Assembly: GCF_900698995.1 (NCBI RefSeq)
Contig: NZ_LR217735.1
Span: 1 to 64,000, forward strand
Source of the DNA: Erwinia_E haradaeae_C
GTDB taxonomy: Bacteria; Pseudomonadota; Gammaproteobacteria; Enterobacterales; Enterobacteriaceae
DNA: 64,000 nt
Direction of reading: 5' to 3'
The notes under the pieces are model-generated. The model was not told the DNA's origin, searched no databases, and saw only the letters and a list, made by a program, of their open reading frames with translations. The position numbers were made by a program, and so were the translations under genes. Positions 9,801 through 21,035 of the stretch are shown here, piece by piece. Numbering within the stretch: position 1 is the first letter of the stretch; every line of letters begins with the position of its first letter.

Positions 9801-10619
9801 TTATGTAGAGTTAAGAGCAGATTGTACAAATATCTTTTTATCTTCCCAACGTAACATCGTTAAACACCCTCCCCAACAACAGCCAGTATCTAATGCAATA
9901 ACGCCTTGAGGTACCCATCCACCCGCTAGTGCTGCCCAATGTCCAAATATAATAGTATATTCATTGGAAATACTTCTTGGGAGTTTAAACCATGGCTTCA
10001 AAGAAGGAGTTACCTGGTCAGGCAATTCTTTTACAGTCATATCTAATCCGCCGCTAAGTAAACAATATCTCATGCGTGTCAAGGCATTAATGCTAAAACG
10101 TAAGCGTTCAATTCCAGTTAACTGCGGTGACCAATAGTTTGGAAAATCCCCGTATATTGCATCAAGAAATAGCTGATAACTATTAGAACTAAGAATTAAC
10201 TCAATTTCAGTTGCACACATTCTAACTGTTTGAATATCCCATTGAGGCGTGATTCCTGCATGAGACATTATAATCTTACGTGCTTCGTCAATCTGAACTA
10301 AAGGCTGACATCGTAACCAATCAATAAGTGATTTAATCTTATTAGATGATAGCAATTTATTAAGAAGATCTTTTGGTTTATTGCGACGTTTTCCTGCATA
10401 AATCGCCAAAAGATGCAAATCATGATTTCCTAAAACTAGTTTGACGCACTTGCCTAGTCTTTGTAAAAAACACAATACTTCCAGAGAATGAGGGCCACGA
10501 GCAACTAAATCGCCAGTTAACCATAGCTGATCAATGTCAGGATTGAATTTTACTTGAGATAGTAATAACTGTAACTCATTATAACAACCATGAATATCGC
10601 CAATGAAATAAGTGCTCAT
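9801..10619 (-). CDS. apaH: Diadenosine tetraphosphatase (symmetrical Ap4A hydrolase)
   Basis: ApaH splits Ap4A into two ADP and can remove Np4 caps from RNA 5' ends. The 272-residue product carries the metallophosphoesterase signature in order: GDIHGC (residues 7-12), GDLVARGP and GNHD, followed by HAGITPQWD. The start at 10619 gives MSTYFIGD, matching the E. coli N-terminus MATYLIGD. A longer in-frame start at 10688 would add 23 unrelated residues. No good ribosome-binding site precedes either start. Its usual neighbours (apaG, rsmA, pdxA, surA) are not adjacent, so it stands alone. Confidence 0.96.
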   Translation of the reverse strand: MSTYFIGDIHGCYNELQLLLSQVKFNPDIDQLWLTGDLVARGPHSLEVLCFLQRLGKCVKLVLGNHDLHLLAIYAGKRRNKPKDLLNKLLSSNKIKSLIDWLRCQPLVQIDEARKIIMSHAGITPQWDIQTVRMCATEIELILSSNSYQLFLDAIYGDFPNYWSPQLTGIERLRFSINALTRMRYCLLSGGLDMTVKELPDQVTPSLKPWFKLPRSISNEYTIIFGHWAALAGGWVPQGVIALDTGCCWGGCLTMLRWEDKKIFVQSALNST

Positions 10620-11579
10620 ATATAAACCAGAAGAGTAAAACGTGTGTGAACAGAGAGGTATGATTTTTTTTATGAACATGGTACACAAAAATATTACTAA
10701 GGAGTTATATGAATCTCAGCCTGTTCCTCTAGTTTGACGCTATACACATAATATATTTATATTTTATCATCCATAAAAAATTTAGAAAACACTACGTTAT
10801 TTTTTATATTAAAATTTTTAAAAAAATCTAATATAATGTTATATTTTAATTTTTAAAAATAAAAAGTTTTAATATTGTATCCAGAGTTATGGTAAAATTA
10901 TAGATTTTTCTCATGAAAAATAATGAAGAAAATTTCTCCTTGACTAGAGAAAAATAAGTTTTTTGATACTAATCAAGCATGTATTATTGCATAATATTGT
11001 TGTATGTATTACGATAAATAATGGTTAAGATTAGCAATCTATTATACTAAAATGATAAGTGTTTAACAACAACTCATTAAGAAGAAAATTTAACTTCTAA
11101 AATATCAAATAGCACTATATATTAATGTATTTATAATACAAATTTTATAGAAAAAGATAGCCATCTAGTCTTTATATAAAAAAATCACTTTTTGGTAATT
11201 ACATGTAACACTTATTAACATGATTAAATCTCTGATAAAAATAAAAATTCATATTTTACATTATCTAAATATCAGACATTGATAGTAGCCAAGTGATAAA
11301 AAATATTATGATTATATTTTATATCTATTATTCATTATAAATCTCCAAATTTTTCACTCTAGAATGTATCACAATATAACGCTTTCAAGTAATGAACATT
11401 ACACGGATATATGCAAAACCTAATAACAAAAACCCTCTTATTTCTAAAAATAAACCTTTCTGATTTAACTTTTACCACACTTAAACTTTATTTTTACTAA
11501 TCGCATAAGATCAATAAATCTTATTTGAATACCCCGTACACTGATAAAATAAATCACACAAATTCACAATCTTGACTCA
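10620..11579. other. gene-free spacer between rplS and apaH
   Basis: About 960 bp, A/C-rich on the + strand, without a recognisable gene. It contains one weak terminator-like hairpin, listed separately. Confidence 0.5.
10925..10952 (-). terminator. possible weak terminator downstream of the rpsP-rplS operon
   Basis: Stem TTTCTC (10933-10938) with GAGAAA (10947-10952) and an 8-base loop. Read on the minus strand it is followed by TTTTCTTC. The stem is short and lies about 630 bases past rplS, so this is only a candidate. Confidence 0.2.
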
Positions 11580-11927
11580 TCAACTGAGACGCTCCTTGAT
11601 TCGAGCTGCCTTACCAGTGCGATTACGGAGATAATATAATTTTGCCTTACGCACAGCACCACGACGTTTAATAATAATTCTATCAATCATAGAAGAATGA
11701 GTTTGAAAAACCCGCTCTACACCTTCTCCGTTAGCTATCTTGCGCACTGTGAATGCAGAGTTCAGTCCGCGATTACGAATAGAAATTACAACACCTTCAA
11801 AAGCTTGTAAACGTTTTTTTATACCTTCAAACACCCATACCGTTACTTCTACAGAATCACCAGAACGGAAAAAGGGTATATTTTTTTTAAGTTGCTCTTT
11901 TTCAATCTGATCAAGGATATTATTCAT
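11580..11927 (-). CDS. rplS: 50S ribosomal protein L19
   Basis: L19 sits at the 30S-50S interface of the ribosome. The product is 115 residues, identical in length to E. coli L19, and matches it throughout, including KKRLQAFEGVVI, FTVRKI and the basic C-terminus RTGKAARIKERL. A GGTGA-type ribosome-binding site precedes the ATG. It is the last gene of the operon rpsP-rimM-trmD-rplS and starts 54 bp after trmD. Confidence 0.98.
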   Translation of the reverse strand: MNNILDQIEKEQLKKNIPFFRSGDSVEVTVWVFEGIKKRLQAFEGVVISIRNRGLNSAFTVRKIANGEGVERVFQTHSSMIDRIIIKRRGAVRKAKLYYLRNRTGKAARIKERLS

Positions 11928-11981
11928 TATGTCACCATAATTGTATGTTAGTTAATAATTTTAAAACAGTTATTTTTTATA

Positions 11982-12731
11982 CTATATTTTTGATTTTATA
12001 TACTCATCTTGGAACTCATTAAGCAAAAACTCTTGCTCTTGAGTTAATTCTACACTGCCCAACAACTCAGGTCTTCGAAGCCAAGTACGAGCTATTGACT
12101 GTTTCATCCGCCAGCGCTTAATAGTAGCATGATCTCCTGATAATAAAACAGATGGCACTTGTACCCCTTCTGATATTTTTGGTCTAGTGTAGTGCGGGTG
12201 GTCTAATAGACCATTGACAAAAGAATCCTGTATAACTGAAGATTTTTTACCTAAAACACCAGGTAATAGGCGAGAAACTGAATCAATAAGTATCATGGCT
12301 GGCAGCTCTCCTCCGCTGAGAACATAATCTCCAATAGACCATTCCTCATCAATGTCACTTTGAATAATACGCTCATCGATCCCTTCATATCGACCACAAA
12401 CTAAAATTAATTTTTGATATTTTGCTAATTGCGAAACTCCTTTTTGATCCAGCTTTTGCCCTTGAGGTGATAAATACACTACCTTTGCACCTGAGCCTGC
12501 TGCTACTTTAGCAGTTCGGATAGCGTCTCTTAATGGCTGCGCTATCATTAACATGCCAGGACCGCCACCATAAACACGTTTATCTACAGTGCAGTGCCGA
12601 TCACGTGTAAAATCACGTGGATTCCAACTGTAAAATCTAATAATGCCATTTTTAATTGCTCGTCCAGTTACCCCGTGATCGGTAATAGCGCGAAACATTT
12701 CAGGAAAAAGACTAATCACACTAATCCACAT
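11982..12731 (-). CDS. trmD: tRNA (guanine-N1)-methyltransferase
   Basis: TrmD methylates G37 next to the anticodon of tRNAs reading CNN or GGN codons, which prevents +1 frameshifting. The 249-residue protein has the SPOUT-family trefoil-knot motifs LVCGRYEGIDERI and YVLSGGELPAM, and GDYVLSGG. The N-terminus MWISVISLFPEMF fits the family, and the C-terminus is about six residues shorter than in E. coli, which is tolerable. AGAGAAG serves as ribosome-binding site. It follows rimM after 48 bp in the conserved operon. Confidence 0.98.
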   Translation of the reverse strand: MWISVISLFPEMFRAITDHGVTGRAIKNGIIRFYSWNPRDFTRDRHCTVDKRVYGGGPGMLMIAQPLRDAIRTAKVAAGSGAKVVYLSPQGQKLDQKGVSQLAKYQKLILVCGRYEGIDERIIQSDIDEEWSIGDYVLSGGELPAMILIDSVSRLLPGVLGKKSSVIQDSFVNGLLDHPHYTRPKISEGVQVPSVLLSGDHATIKRWRMKQSIARTWLRRPELLGSVELTQEQEFLLNEFQDEYIKSKI

Positions 12732-12779
12732 ATTCTTCTCTAGAATAAAATCTTATATAAGATGATACAAATCATATTA

Positions 12780-13331
12780 CTAAAACTCTATGCTCCAATC
12801 TACAAAAATTATACGAGTCATAATATTGACGCTCTTAATTACTATTTTCTCAATAAATGGAATAAACCTTTCTGTTGTATAGCTTTTATCCTCTACATTT
12901 GCATGAACAATGAGCACATCATTTGCACCAGTTTCGATAATCTGTACAACTTTACCTAAAACATAGTGTTCTGTATTAATCACTTGACAACCTAAAAGAT
13001 CTTTCCAGTAAAAATCATCATTCGAAAGTACTGGCAAATGTTTTGAATCTACAATCACTTCATAGTTAGTCAGTCTTTCTTTTACATGATTACGATTATC
13101 AATCCCCTTTATTTTTATAATTAATTGATTTTTATACTTCTTCCATTTTTCTAACTCCAGAAGATACCATTGACCTTCTCTCTGAGTAAACCAAGGTTGA
13201 TAATGGACAATATTTGTAATTTGTTCAGTGTAGGAAAAAACTTTTACCCAACCATAAATACCATAAGCAGAACCTATCACACCCATACTTAATGGGTGAA
13301 AAGGACACTTAGTACTTATAGGTACTCTCAT
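12780..13331 (-). CDS. rimM: Ribosome maturation factor RimM
   Basis: RimM helps assemble the 30S head around S19. The 183-residue product has the N-terminal RimM barrel (GSAYGIYGWVKVFSYT) and the PRC-like C-terminal domain with YYWKDLxGC-type motif (FYWKDLLGCQV) and ETGANDVLIV. Its ATG overlaps the TGA of rpsP by four bases (ATGA), which implies translational coupling. Divergence from E. coli is larger than for its neighbours, but all core motifs are present. Confidence 0.96.
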   Translation of the reverse strand: MRVPISTKCPFHPLSMGVIGSAYGIYGWVKVFSYTEQITNIVHYQPWFTQREGQWYLLELEKWKKYKNQLIIKIKGIDNRNHVKERLTNYEVIVDSKHLPVLSNDDFYWKDLLGCQVINTEHYVLGKVVQIIETGANDVLIVHANVEDKSYTTERFIPFIEKIVIKSVNIMTRIIFVDWSIEF

Positions 13332-13597
13332 TTTGTTTGCTCTATGAGATTATTGTGTTTTTTTATTTTTTTTATTAATTTATGCACCCTATTAGATAAT
13401 GATGCACCTTGATTAACCCAGAGATTAATGCGCTCTAAATCTAAATGTAAAGACTTAGCATGGCCTGATGCGATAGGATTAAAAAAACCAACACGCTCAA
13501 TAAAACGACCATCACGCGCATTACGATTGTCTGTAACAATAACTTGATAAAATGGACGCTTTTTAGCCCCATGACGTGCCAAACGAATTGTTACCAT
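13328..13597 (-). CDS. rpsP: 30S ribosomal protein S16
   Basis: S16 is an early-binding 30S subunit protein. From the ATG at 13597 the protein is 89 residues and begins MVTIRLARHGAKKRPF, exactly the family N-terminus. The alternative upstream ATG at 13609 would add four residues, but it overlaps the GGAG ribosome-binding site that sits correctly before 13597. The C-terminus is Lys/Asn-rich and about seven residues longer than in E. coli. First gene of the rpsP-rimM-trmD-rplS operon; ffh, often upstream, is not seen. Confidence 0.97.
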   Translation of the reverse strand: MVTIRLARHGAKKRPFYQVIVTDNRNARDGRFIERVGFFNPIASGHAKSLHLDLERINLWVNQGASLSNRVHKLIKKIKKHNNLIEQTK

Positions 13598-13862
13598 AAA
13601 ATTCTCCATATGAAGACAACAAAACTGCGTAATTATTTATTATAATGCCTAGAACTATATGCTACTCATGTCAATTTTTATGTAACTCGTACGTTATATC
13701 TAACCTGATCTTGCAAAAAGGTTACTATTTATCTGTTTATAAAAATCAGTATAATTTATTCTTAATAAAAAACTAAAGAATACTTAGCTATACGAGATAT
13801 ATTTTATATAAAAAACACTTTTACGATCAACCGAAACAAACATTTCATCATATGTAATTTAC

Positions 13863-16800
13863 TTAACCTAACTGCTTGCGAGCATTACGAAAAATTCGCA
13901 TCCAAGGGCCATCCACTCCCCATTCCTCTGGGTGCCAAGAATGAGTAATACTACGGTATACACGCTCTGGATGTGGCATCATGATCGTAACACAACCACT
14001 TTCATTAGTTACCGCAGTGATTCCGTTTGGCGAACCATTTGGATTAGCTGGATATTTCTCTGTTATATTACCAAAATTATCAATAAAACGCAGTGCTACT
14101 AACCTTTTGTTTTCTAAATTTTGTAGCTGCATGGCGCTACGCATCTCTGCATAACCCTCGGCATGCGCTACTACAATTGGAATACGCGAACCAATCATAC
14201 CATCTAATAAAAGTGATGCAGTACTCGTAACCTCTACTAAACTAAATCGACTTTCAAAACGTTCTGACTGATTACGCACAAAACGAGGCCAGTCTACGCT
14301 GCCAGGTATAAGCTCACGAAGATTAGAAAGCATCTGACAACCATTACATACACCTAGCGTCAACGTTTGTTTGCGCTGAAAAAATTCTGTAAATTCATCT
14401 CTCAAGCAATTATTAAATAAAATAGACTTAGCCCATCCTTCACCTGCCCCTAGAACATCTCCATATGAAAAACCTCCACATACGACTAAAACATGAAAAT
14501 CCTGTAAACAATAACGACCTAATAAAAGATCACTCATATGAACATCAATTGCTTCAAAACCCGCTTCATGAAACGCAGCCGCCATCTCAACATGAGCATT
14601 AATACCCTGCTCACGTAAGACTGCTACTTTCGGCCTGACCCCCATAGCAATTAACGAAGAAACAATATCTTCTTGTGGGTCAAAAGTAAGAAAAACATTT
14701 AATCCTGGGTCACAATTATTTAATTTACCTGCATGTTCCTCATCAGCACAATCTGGGTTATCACGAAGACGCTGAATTTTCCAAGTAGTTTCTGCCCACC
14801 AGGCGCGTAAGGCGGTTCGGCTATAACTGTAAAGTATTGATGAACCTCTAGAAATTCTAAAACAATCACCGCTTGTGGCCTTACCTAGTACATGCACAGA
14901 AGAACTCAGCTCATGCTCATCTAGAATTTTGCTCACAGAATATATATCAGTAGCAGCTATCTGAATTACTGCACCAAGTTCTTCATTAAACAAAACCGCT
15001 AAATCATCATGACCAAGACTTTTAAGATCAATCTCGACCCCACAATGCCCAGCAAAAGTCATTTCTGCAAGTGTAATTAACAATCCGCCGTCTGACCGAT
15101 CATGATAAGCAAGGAGATACCCTTGAGAAAGAAGTGATTGGATAGCAGACCAAAAATTTGCTAATTGTGGTACACTCCGTATATCTGAAGTGTGATCTCC
15201 CAGCTGACGATAAACTTGTGATAAAGCTGTAGCGCCGAGGGCATTATAGCCACCCCCTAGATCAATAAGTAATAGCACATTATCACAAGTCTTGAGCTCT
15301 GGTGTTATTGTTTTTCGTATATCCTCTACACGAGCAAAAGCAGTAATCACTAAGGATAAAGGAGCGGTAACCTCATGTTCTATACTATCCTGATTCCAGT
15401 GCGTTTTCATAGACATTGAGTCTTTACCTACTGGAATAGTAATCCCCAACTCTGGACATAATTTTTCACTAATTTCTTGTACCGCAGAGTAAAGACCTGC
15501 TTCTTCACCTGGATGACCAGCCGCAACCATCCAGTTTGCTGATAGTTTTATACGGGCCATAGAACCAATACATGTTGTCGCAATATTAGTAATTGCTTCA
15601 CCAACGGCTAATCTAGCAGAGGCTGAAAAATTCAACAAAGAAACTGGAGCGCGTTCACCAATCGCCATTGCTTCACCATAATAACAATCTCGTGATAAAC
15701 TAGCGCTTGTCACCGCACAATTAGCCACTGGTATCTGCCATGGGCCAATCATTTGATCACGAATCACCATACCACCAATGGAGCGATCACAAATTGTAAT
15801 CAAAAAAGTCTTTTCTGCTACTGTAGGTAAATGCAATATACGGTATACTGCGTCAGAAATAGATATATGATCTCGAATAAGTTTTTTGCCTGGTGATTGC
15901 AGACTCCAAACATTCCGCATTATTGTTGGCACATGACCTAATAAAAGATCAAGAGGCATGTCAATAACGGTAGTTCCAAAATCACTATCAAACAATGATA
16001 TATGCATCTCCTTTATTGTCTCTCCAATCACTGCATATGGTGCACGTTCGCGCTGACATATGGCATTAAAAAGTGAGATGCTTTTAGCATCAATAGCTAT
16101 CAAATAACGCTCTTGTGACTCATTACACCAGATTTCTAATGGGCTCATACCCGACTCATTATTCAAGATTGTGCGTAAATTAAATTTTCCACCACATCGA
16201 CCATCACGCATCATTTCTGGTACGGCATTAGAGAGCCCGCCAGCTCCTACATCATGAATAGATAAGATTGGGTTTTGTAATCCTAGTTGCCAGCAACGAT
16301 CAATAACCTCTTGGCATCGACGCCCCATTTCAGGATTTGCACGTTGCACGGATGAAAAATCATGATCTACATTAGATTGTCCAGAGATTACTGAAGAGGT
16401 TGTACCGCCACCTAATCCAATATTCATTGCCGGTCCACCCAAAACAATAATCTTAGCGCCTGTCTTAATTGCATATTTTGAAACATGATCTGCGCGAATA
16501 TGCCCCATGCCTCCTGCCAACATAATAGGCTTATGATAACCACGTACCTCGTTACCATTATGGCTATCCACCCGCTCTTCATAAGTTCGAAAGTAACCAT
16601 TAAGTATAGGTCGACCAAATTCATTATTAAAACCTGCTCCACCCAATGGGGCTTCAATCATAATCTCTAGTGCACTAAAAATAGTATTTGGTTTACCAAA
16701 ATTTTCCTCCCATGGCTGCTCAAACCCTGGGATGCGTAAATTAGATACTGAAAACCCTAAAAGCCCAACTTTAGGTTTGGCCCCGCGTCCAGTAGCACCT

Positions 16801-17753
16801 TCATCACGAATTTCACCACCGGATCCAGTTGCAGCACCTGGCCATGGAGAAATCGCTGTAGGATGATTATGTGTTTCTACTTTCATTACAATATGTGTCA
16901 ATTCTTGATGAAAGCGATATATACCCTCCAGATCAGCATAAAATTGACCAATATTATATCCTTGCATAACTGCTGCATTATCATCGTAAGCAGATATAAT
17001 ATAATCCGGAGTTTGCTTAAAAGTATATTGTATCATTTGAAATAATGATTTAGCCTGTTTTTTACCATTAATCATCCATTCTGCATTAAAGATCTTATGA
17101 CGACAGTGCTCAGAATTAGCTTGCGCAAACATATATAGCTCAATATCTGTCGGGTTTCTTCTGAGCTTAGCAAACAAAGCCATTAAATAATTAATTTCAC
17201 TATTTGATAAAGCCAAACCAAGCCTAATGTTAATCTTCACTAATTCATCTCGCCCTGCATGAAGTATGTCGATAATTTTTACAGAAGTTTTAGCAGGCTG
17301 TGAAAATAACACTTCAGCTTGATCAAGATCAGTTAAAACAGTTTCTATCATGCGGTCATGCAATAATATTTTTAACTCTTCCCATTGATATTTTGCCAAT
17401 TCAGGAGATTTTATATAAAAAACCTTACCACGTTCTAAACGTATAATCTGAGTTAAAGAGCAGTTTTTGACAAGATCAGTCGCTTTTGAAGACCATGCTG
17501 AAATAGTTCCTAAACGCGGAGTAATTAGAAACATATGCCCTGCTGGAGTATTCTGCATTACAGAAGGTCCGTAACACAAAAGATGCTGAAGAATTTTTTT
17601 TTGATCTATAGTAAGCGGCTCGCTTACATAAACAAAATGAACATATTCAGCATAAATTTCTTTAATCGGAAAGTTAGCCTTCTGAAAGTCTCGAAGTAAT
17701 TTTTTTACCGCGCTTACCGATAAAGCCGGAGGACCACGTAGAATTTCCATCAT
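13863..17753 (-). CDS. purL: Phosphoribosylformylglycinamidine synthase (FGAR amidotransferase)
   Basis: PurL converts FGAR, ATP and glutamine to FGAM, step four of de novo purine synthesis. The 1296-residue single-chain form matches E. coli PurL (1295) along its whole length. The ATP-binding and FGAR domains carry ELYMFAQANSEHCRHK, METHNHPTAISP and SIHDVGAGGLSN. The C-terminal glutaminase domain has LGVCNGCQM (nucleophile Cys near 1135) and the PHPER motif. The start at 17753 gives MMEILRG as in E. coli; an upstream in-frame ATG at 17822 would add 23 unrelated residues. The ribosome-binding site is weak. With purM and purN in this window it points to a retained purine pathway. Confidence 0.98.
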   Translation of the reverse strand: MMEILRGPPALSVSAVKKLLRDFQKANFPIKEIYAEYVHFVYVSEPLTIDQKKILQHLLCYGPSVMQNTPAGHMFLITPRLGTISAWSSKATDLVKNCSLTQIIRLERGKVFYIKSPELAKYQWEELKILLHDRMIETVLTDLDQAEVLFSQPAKTSVKIIDILHAGRDELVKINIRLGLALSNSEINYLMALFAKLRRNPTDIELYMFAQANSEHCRHKIFNAEWMINGKKQAKSLFQMIQYTFKQTPDYIISAYDDNAAVMQGYNIGQFYADLEGIYRFHQELTHIVMKVETHNHPTAISPWPGAATGSGGEIRDEGATGRGAKPKVGLLGFSVSNLRIPGFEQPWEENFGKPNTIFSALEIMIEAPLGGAGFNNEFGRPILNGYFRTYEERVDSHNGNEVRGYHKPIMLAGGMGHIRADHVSKYAIKTGAKIIVLGGPAMNIGLGGGTTSSVISGQSNVDHDFSSVQRANPEMGRRCQEVIDRCWQLGLQNPILSIHDVGAGGLSNAVPEMMRDGRCGGKFNLRTILNNESGMSPLEIWCNESQERYLIAIDAKSISLFNAICQRERAPYAVIGETIKEMHISLFDSDFGTTVIDMPLDLLLGHVPTIMRNVWSLQSPGKKLIRDHISISDAVYRILHLPTVAEKTFLITICDRSIGGMVIRDQMIGPWQIPVANCAVTSASLSRDCYYGEAMAIGERAPVSLLNFSASARLAVGEAITNIATTCIGSMARIKLSANWMVAAGHPGEEAGLYSAVQEISEKLCPELGITIPVGKDSMSMKTHWNQDSIEHEVTAPLSLVITAFARVEDIRKTITPELKTCDNVLLLIDLGGGYNALGATALSQVYRQLGDHTSDIRSVPQLANFWSAIQSLLSQGYLLAYHDRSDGGLLITLAEMTFAGHCGVEIDLKSLGHDDLAVLFNEELGAVIQIAATDIYSVSKILDEHELSSSVHVLGKATSGDCFRISRGSSILYSYSRTALRAWWAETTWKIQRLRDNPDCADEEHAGKLNNCDPGLNVFLTFDPQEDIVSSLIAMGVRPKVAVLREQGINAHVEMAAAFHEAGFEAIDVHMSDLLLGRYCLQDFHVLVVCGGFSYGDVLGAGEGWAKSILFNNCLRDEFTEFFQRKQTLTLGVCNGCQMLSNLRELIPGSVDWPRFVRNQSERFESRFSLVEVTSTASLLLDGMIGSRIPIVVAHAEGYAEMRSAMQLQNLENKRLVALRFIDNFGNITEKYPANPNGSPNGITAVTNESGCVTIMMPHPERVYRSITHSWHPEEWGVDGPWMRIFRNARKQLG

Positions 17754-19157
17754 AATAAACGCTCTCTTTTTCACAGATCTATGTAGTGTCCATCTGGCTA
17801 TTATAGAGGAAACATGTGCCATATTATAGATTTTTGGCTAAGCTAAAACATATTTTTAACTATTGAAACATACCCATAAAATTATACATACGAAAATTAT
17901 AAGAATATTTTGAGTTATCTTGTCTCGCACAACTTTCAGTAGTAACAATTTACATTGACTATTGAAGATTCTTTACGCTCTTATTTTTCTATATTTACAG
18001 AATTATATATATCATGTTGATGATGATAGCATGAGGATGATTTTTTTAATCATTTTAGGTTGGCATAATTTACTCATTTATTGTACCACTCTCACAACTT
18101 CATACACACAGACCGTCTGATGACTATAAGTAATTAATAATCCTCTTAGTATTAAAATCTTTTCAGTAAATCCTATACTGGAATACATCACGAGATAACT
18201 ATGACTGAATTTTAATTAAGTTAATGTGAAAGTAATATCTCAGATAAACATGTAGTATCTTATAAAATAAGATAGGATTATTATTCTATTCTGGAATTTC
18301 GAACTTTATTGTACACAAAATAATTATCACCTATTACCTTCTAGTAATTTTATAAAATTTTTAACATTATGATTATATTATGTAGTAATCATTAAATATA
18401 ATTGAAGAAGTTATTAAGGTATAGGTATAGGTATAGGTATATTAGGTATATGAAGATGATATAAAATCTTAATAAAAGCAAAATAACAATAGTAAGCAAT
18501 ATACTTATAAATTTTACTGTATAATTTTTATTATATTATTATTAAAATGGTAATATTCTTTTATATTTCACATTTGTGTGTAAATTGTATCTATAATAAA
18601 TTTATTAATTTTTACTATTGACCTGGTAACGATTTGTAAAGATTGTTTTTATAAATATAAAAAAATTTTTCTTATATAAGTATAAATTATATACTGAAGC
18701 ACGAAAAAATAAACTCAGATTAAAAAATTCTACTGATACTTTTTTATAAACATTTTTCATAAAGTATATTTTTAAGATCACTATAAATATTTTATAAATA
18801 AAGATACATATATCTCTAAATTAGTATATAAGTTACCGTGCAATAATTTAGCAAGTAATTAACAAGTAATTATCTTACATACTTTAAAGATACTTTGTTT
18901 GAATATATAGTATAGTAAAAATTACACTTAAAAATATTGCTCTTTCCTAGTATCTCGATCAAAAAATTTGATTATTTTTGATAAATATCTTCATATAAAA
19001 ACTCTATAGAAAAAATCATTGATATGTCCTAATACTGGATGAGTTATCTACAATATCTAAATCATTTTAACAATTAAAATGAAAATCTTTTAAATATATA
19101 TATCCTTCATTATTCTATTTACCTTGCCTACAAAATAAAGAAAGAGAATCTTTAAAA
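17754..19157. other. gene-free spacer between tadA and purL
   Basis: About 1.4 kb. In E. coli mltF lies here between purL and tadA, on the opposite strand to purL. No remnant of it can be read in any frame. The spacer includes a short hexamer tandem repeat at 18418-18441, listed separately. No tRNA is recognised. Confidence 0.5.
18418..18441. repeat. GGTATA hexamer tandem repeat, four perfect copies
   Basis: Four consecutive GGTATA units (18418-18441), then TTA and a fifth unit at 18445-18450. It lies in a non-coding spacer and is probably a slippage-generated microsatellite. Confidence 0.85.
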
Positions 19158-19646
19158 CTACATAGGGTTTTTATTTCTCAGGGTCTTTTTTGCTCTTTTT
19201 TTATTAAAAAAATCATTTAGAATGCTTGAACATTGTCCTGATAATATGCCATAAGTAATCTGAATATAATGGTTAACTCCGGGGTATGAAAAAAAATTCA
19301 GACAGGAACATGGTGAACTCGTTTTAGTGTCACAAGCTCCATATACTAATCGGCTAATTCGACTACAAACTATTGCACCAATACACATAATACAGGGCTC
19401 AAGCGTGACATATAAAGTTGATTTTAAGAGTCGATAATTTTTTACGGTTTGGCCTCCACGTCGTAATGCAATTATTTCAGCGTGCGCGGTAGGATCATTA
19501 GACCCAATAGATTGATTACATCCCTCGCCGATAACCTGATCATAAAGAACTAATACAGCACCAACTGGAATTTCGCCTTGATGCATAGCCTTAGTTGCTA
19601 AAAAAATAGCGCGTTTCATCCAATATTCATCAGGATAGTTTGTCAA
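19158..19646 (-). CDS. tadA: tRNA-specific adenosine deaminase
   Basis: TadA deaminates A34 of tRNA-Arg(ACG) to inosine, which is needed to read CGC and CGA codons. The 162-residue product has the zinc deaminase motifs HAE (His55, catalytic Glu57) and PCIMC (Cys85 and Cys88). The start appears to be TTG at 19646: the frame is closed just upstream, GGAG lies 8 bases before it, and translation from TTG gives MTNYPDEYWM, which aligns with the E. coli HEYWM region. The next in-frame ATG (residue 10) would remove part of the first helix. In E. coli tadA is also close to purL, so synteny is retained despite loss of mltF. Confidence 0.95.
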   Translation of the reverse strand: MTNYPDEYWMKRAIFLATKAMHQGEIPVGAVLVLYDQVIGEGCNQSIGSNDPTAHAEIIALRRGGQTVKNYRLLKSTLYVTLEPCIMCIGAIVCSRISRLVYGACDTKTSSPCSCLNFFSYPGVNHYIQITYGILSGQCSSILNDFFNKKRAKKTLRNKNPM

Positions 19647-21035
19647 CTCTCATTCTCCAGAAGTTTTTATATAATCTCATAAATAGATGCCTATTATCTA
19701 ATAAAAGCACTTTTAATACGATTTCATCTAATGCATGCATTTTTTCAGCATTACAGTAGTAAAATATAATCATTCTGTTTAGCTATACATAAAAAATATA
19801 CACTATTGAATGATATCATATAAGTTCTGTAAAATATTGAATGCGCCTAAAAGACTCTTGCATTACAATAAACAATTAAAGTATCTATTCAACTATAAAA
19901 TTATTCAATAAAAATGATTTATAGCAGGCAACAACTCCTCAACACATGTTTAGTACAACCATGAAATTAAAAATTAACCTAAAATAATATTTTCATTAAG
20001 GGTCTTAATGCATAAATTATACAATAGTTAAACAATCTCTATTATCAGCGAACCAAAAATAAGGTTAATAATATATACTTCTACCTCAAATGGTAGATAT
20101 TACAAAAACTAAATAATAAAAAACACTATTAATAAATAATCAATATCTCTTGATATTATCAAGTATATGCCATAAGATTTCTACATTCTCTATATCTGCA
20201 CAAAAAAATAAATATACAGTCAAATTATTATTTTATGAGAATATTCTTGGATTGATTTATTAAAAAATAAAACATTTCATTGAAATGTATGGCGCATCAT
20301 TTAATGGATATGTGATAATTTTTGTTATTATTATCAGATGCACGTATAAACTATTAGAAATAAATCAAAAAAACCTAAACGATTTTTTATATCCGTTATT
20401 GATCGATATCACGTCATATATCCCATCTAATTACTAAGTATTTGATCTAATTTTCTATCGTATTCTATACTTTTCCATTTTTTTATATTTTAAAAACAAA
20501 ATACAACAGTCACATTTTAAGATTTGTAAGATCATTCTACACTAGAAAACCTAACCTCCACAGGTCATAATTAGCATGTAATATTTAGTAATAATCTGGA
20601 AATTTAATTAGATGAACATATATTGAGCTGAACCCTATAAAATATGTATAGATAATACATATCAATCAAATACTAATTCAGGATAAATATGATACATATC
20701 TAACTGACATACAAAATTTATATTATATACTATCACTAAGTGTAATTCAGATAAATTAAAATAAAGAAATCACTTGTATTGATATAAGTTAAATAATGAT
20801 CTGTACATATTTCAATATAAAATATATATATTGAATAAAAATCAATATAAATATTAAATATATAATTTGTATAACAACATTAAGAATTCTTATTTTCTCG
20901 ATCCATACAGCTAAATACTGTAATTATATGCCATATTAGTTAATTTCTATTAGCAGTACTTAAAATTGTACAATATTCCTTTTATTAAGGAAAAATAATA
21001 TACACGTGTAGTAGCAGAAATGGAACATTCATACA
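19647..21035. other. gene-free spacer between divergent tadA and rpiA
   Basis: About 1.4 kb, strongly AT-rich, no recognisable gene or RNA. It must contain the promoters of both divergent genes, but none is clear by eye. Short inverted repeats occur at about 20272-20288 and 20828-20850. Confidence 0.5.
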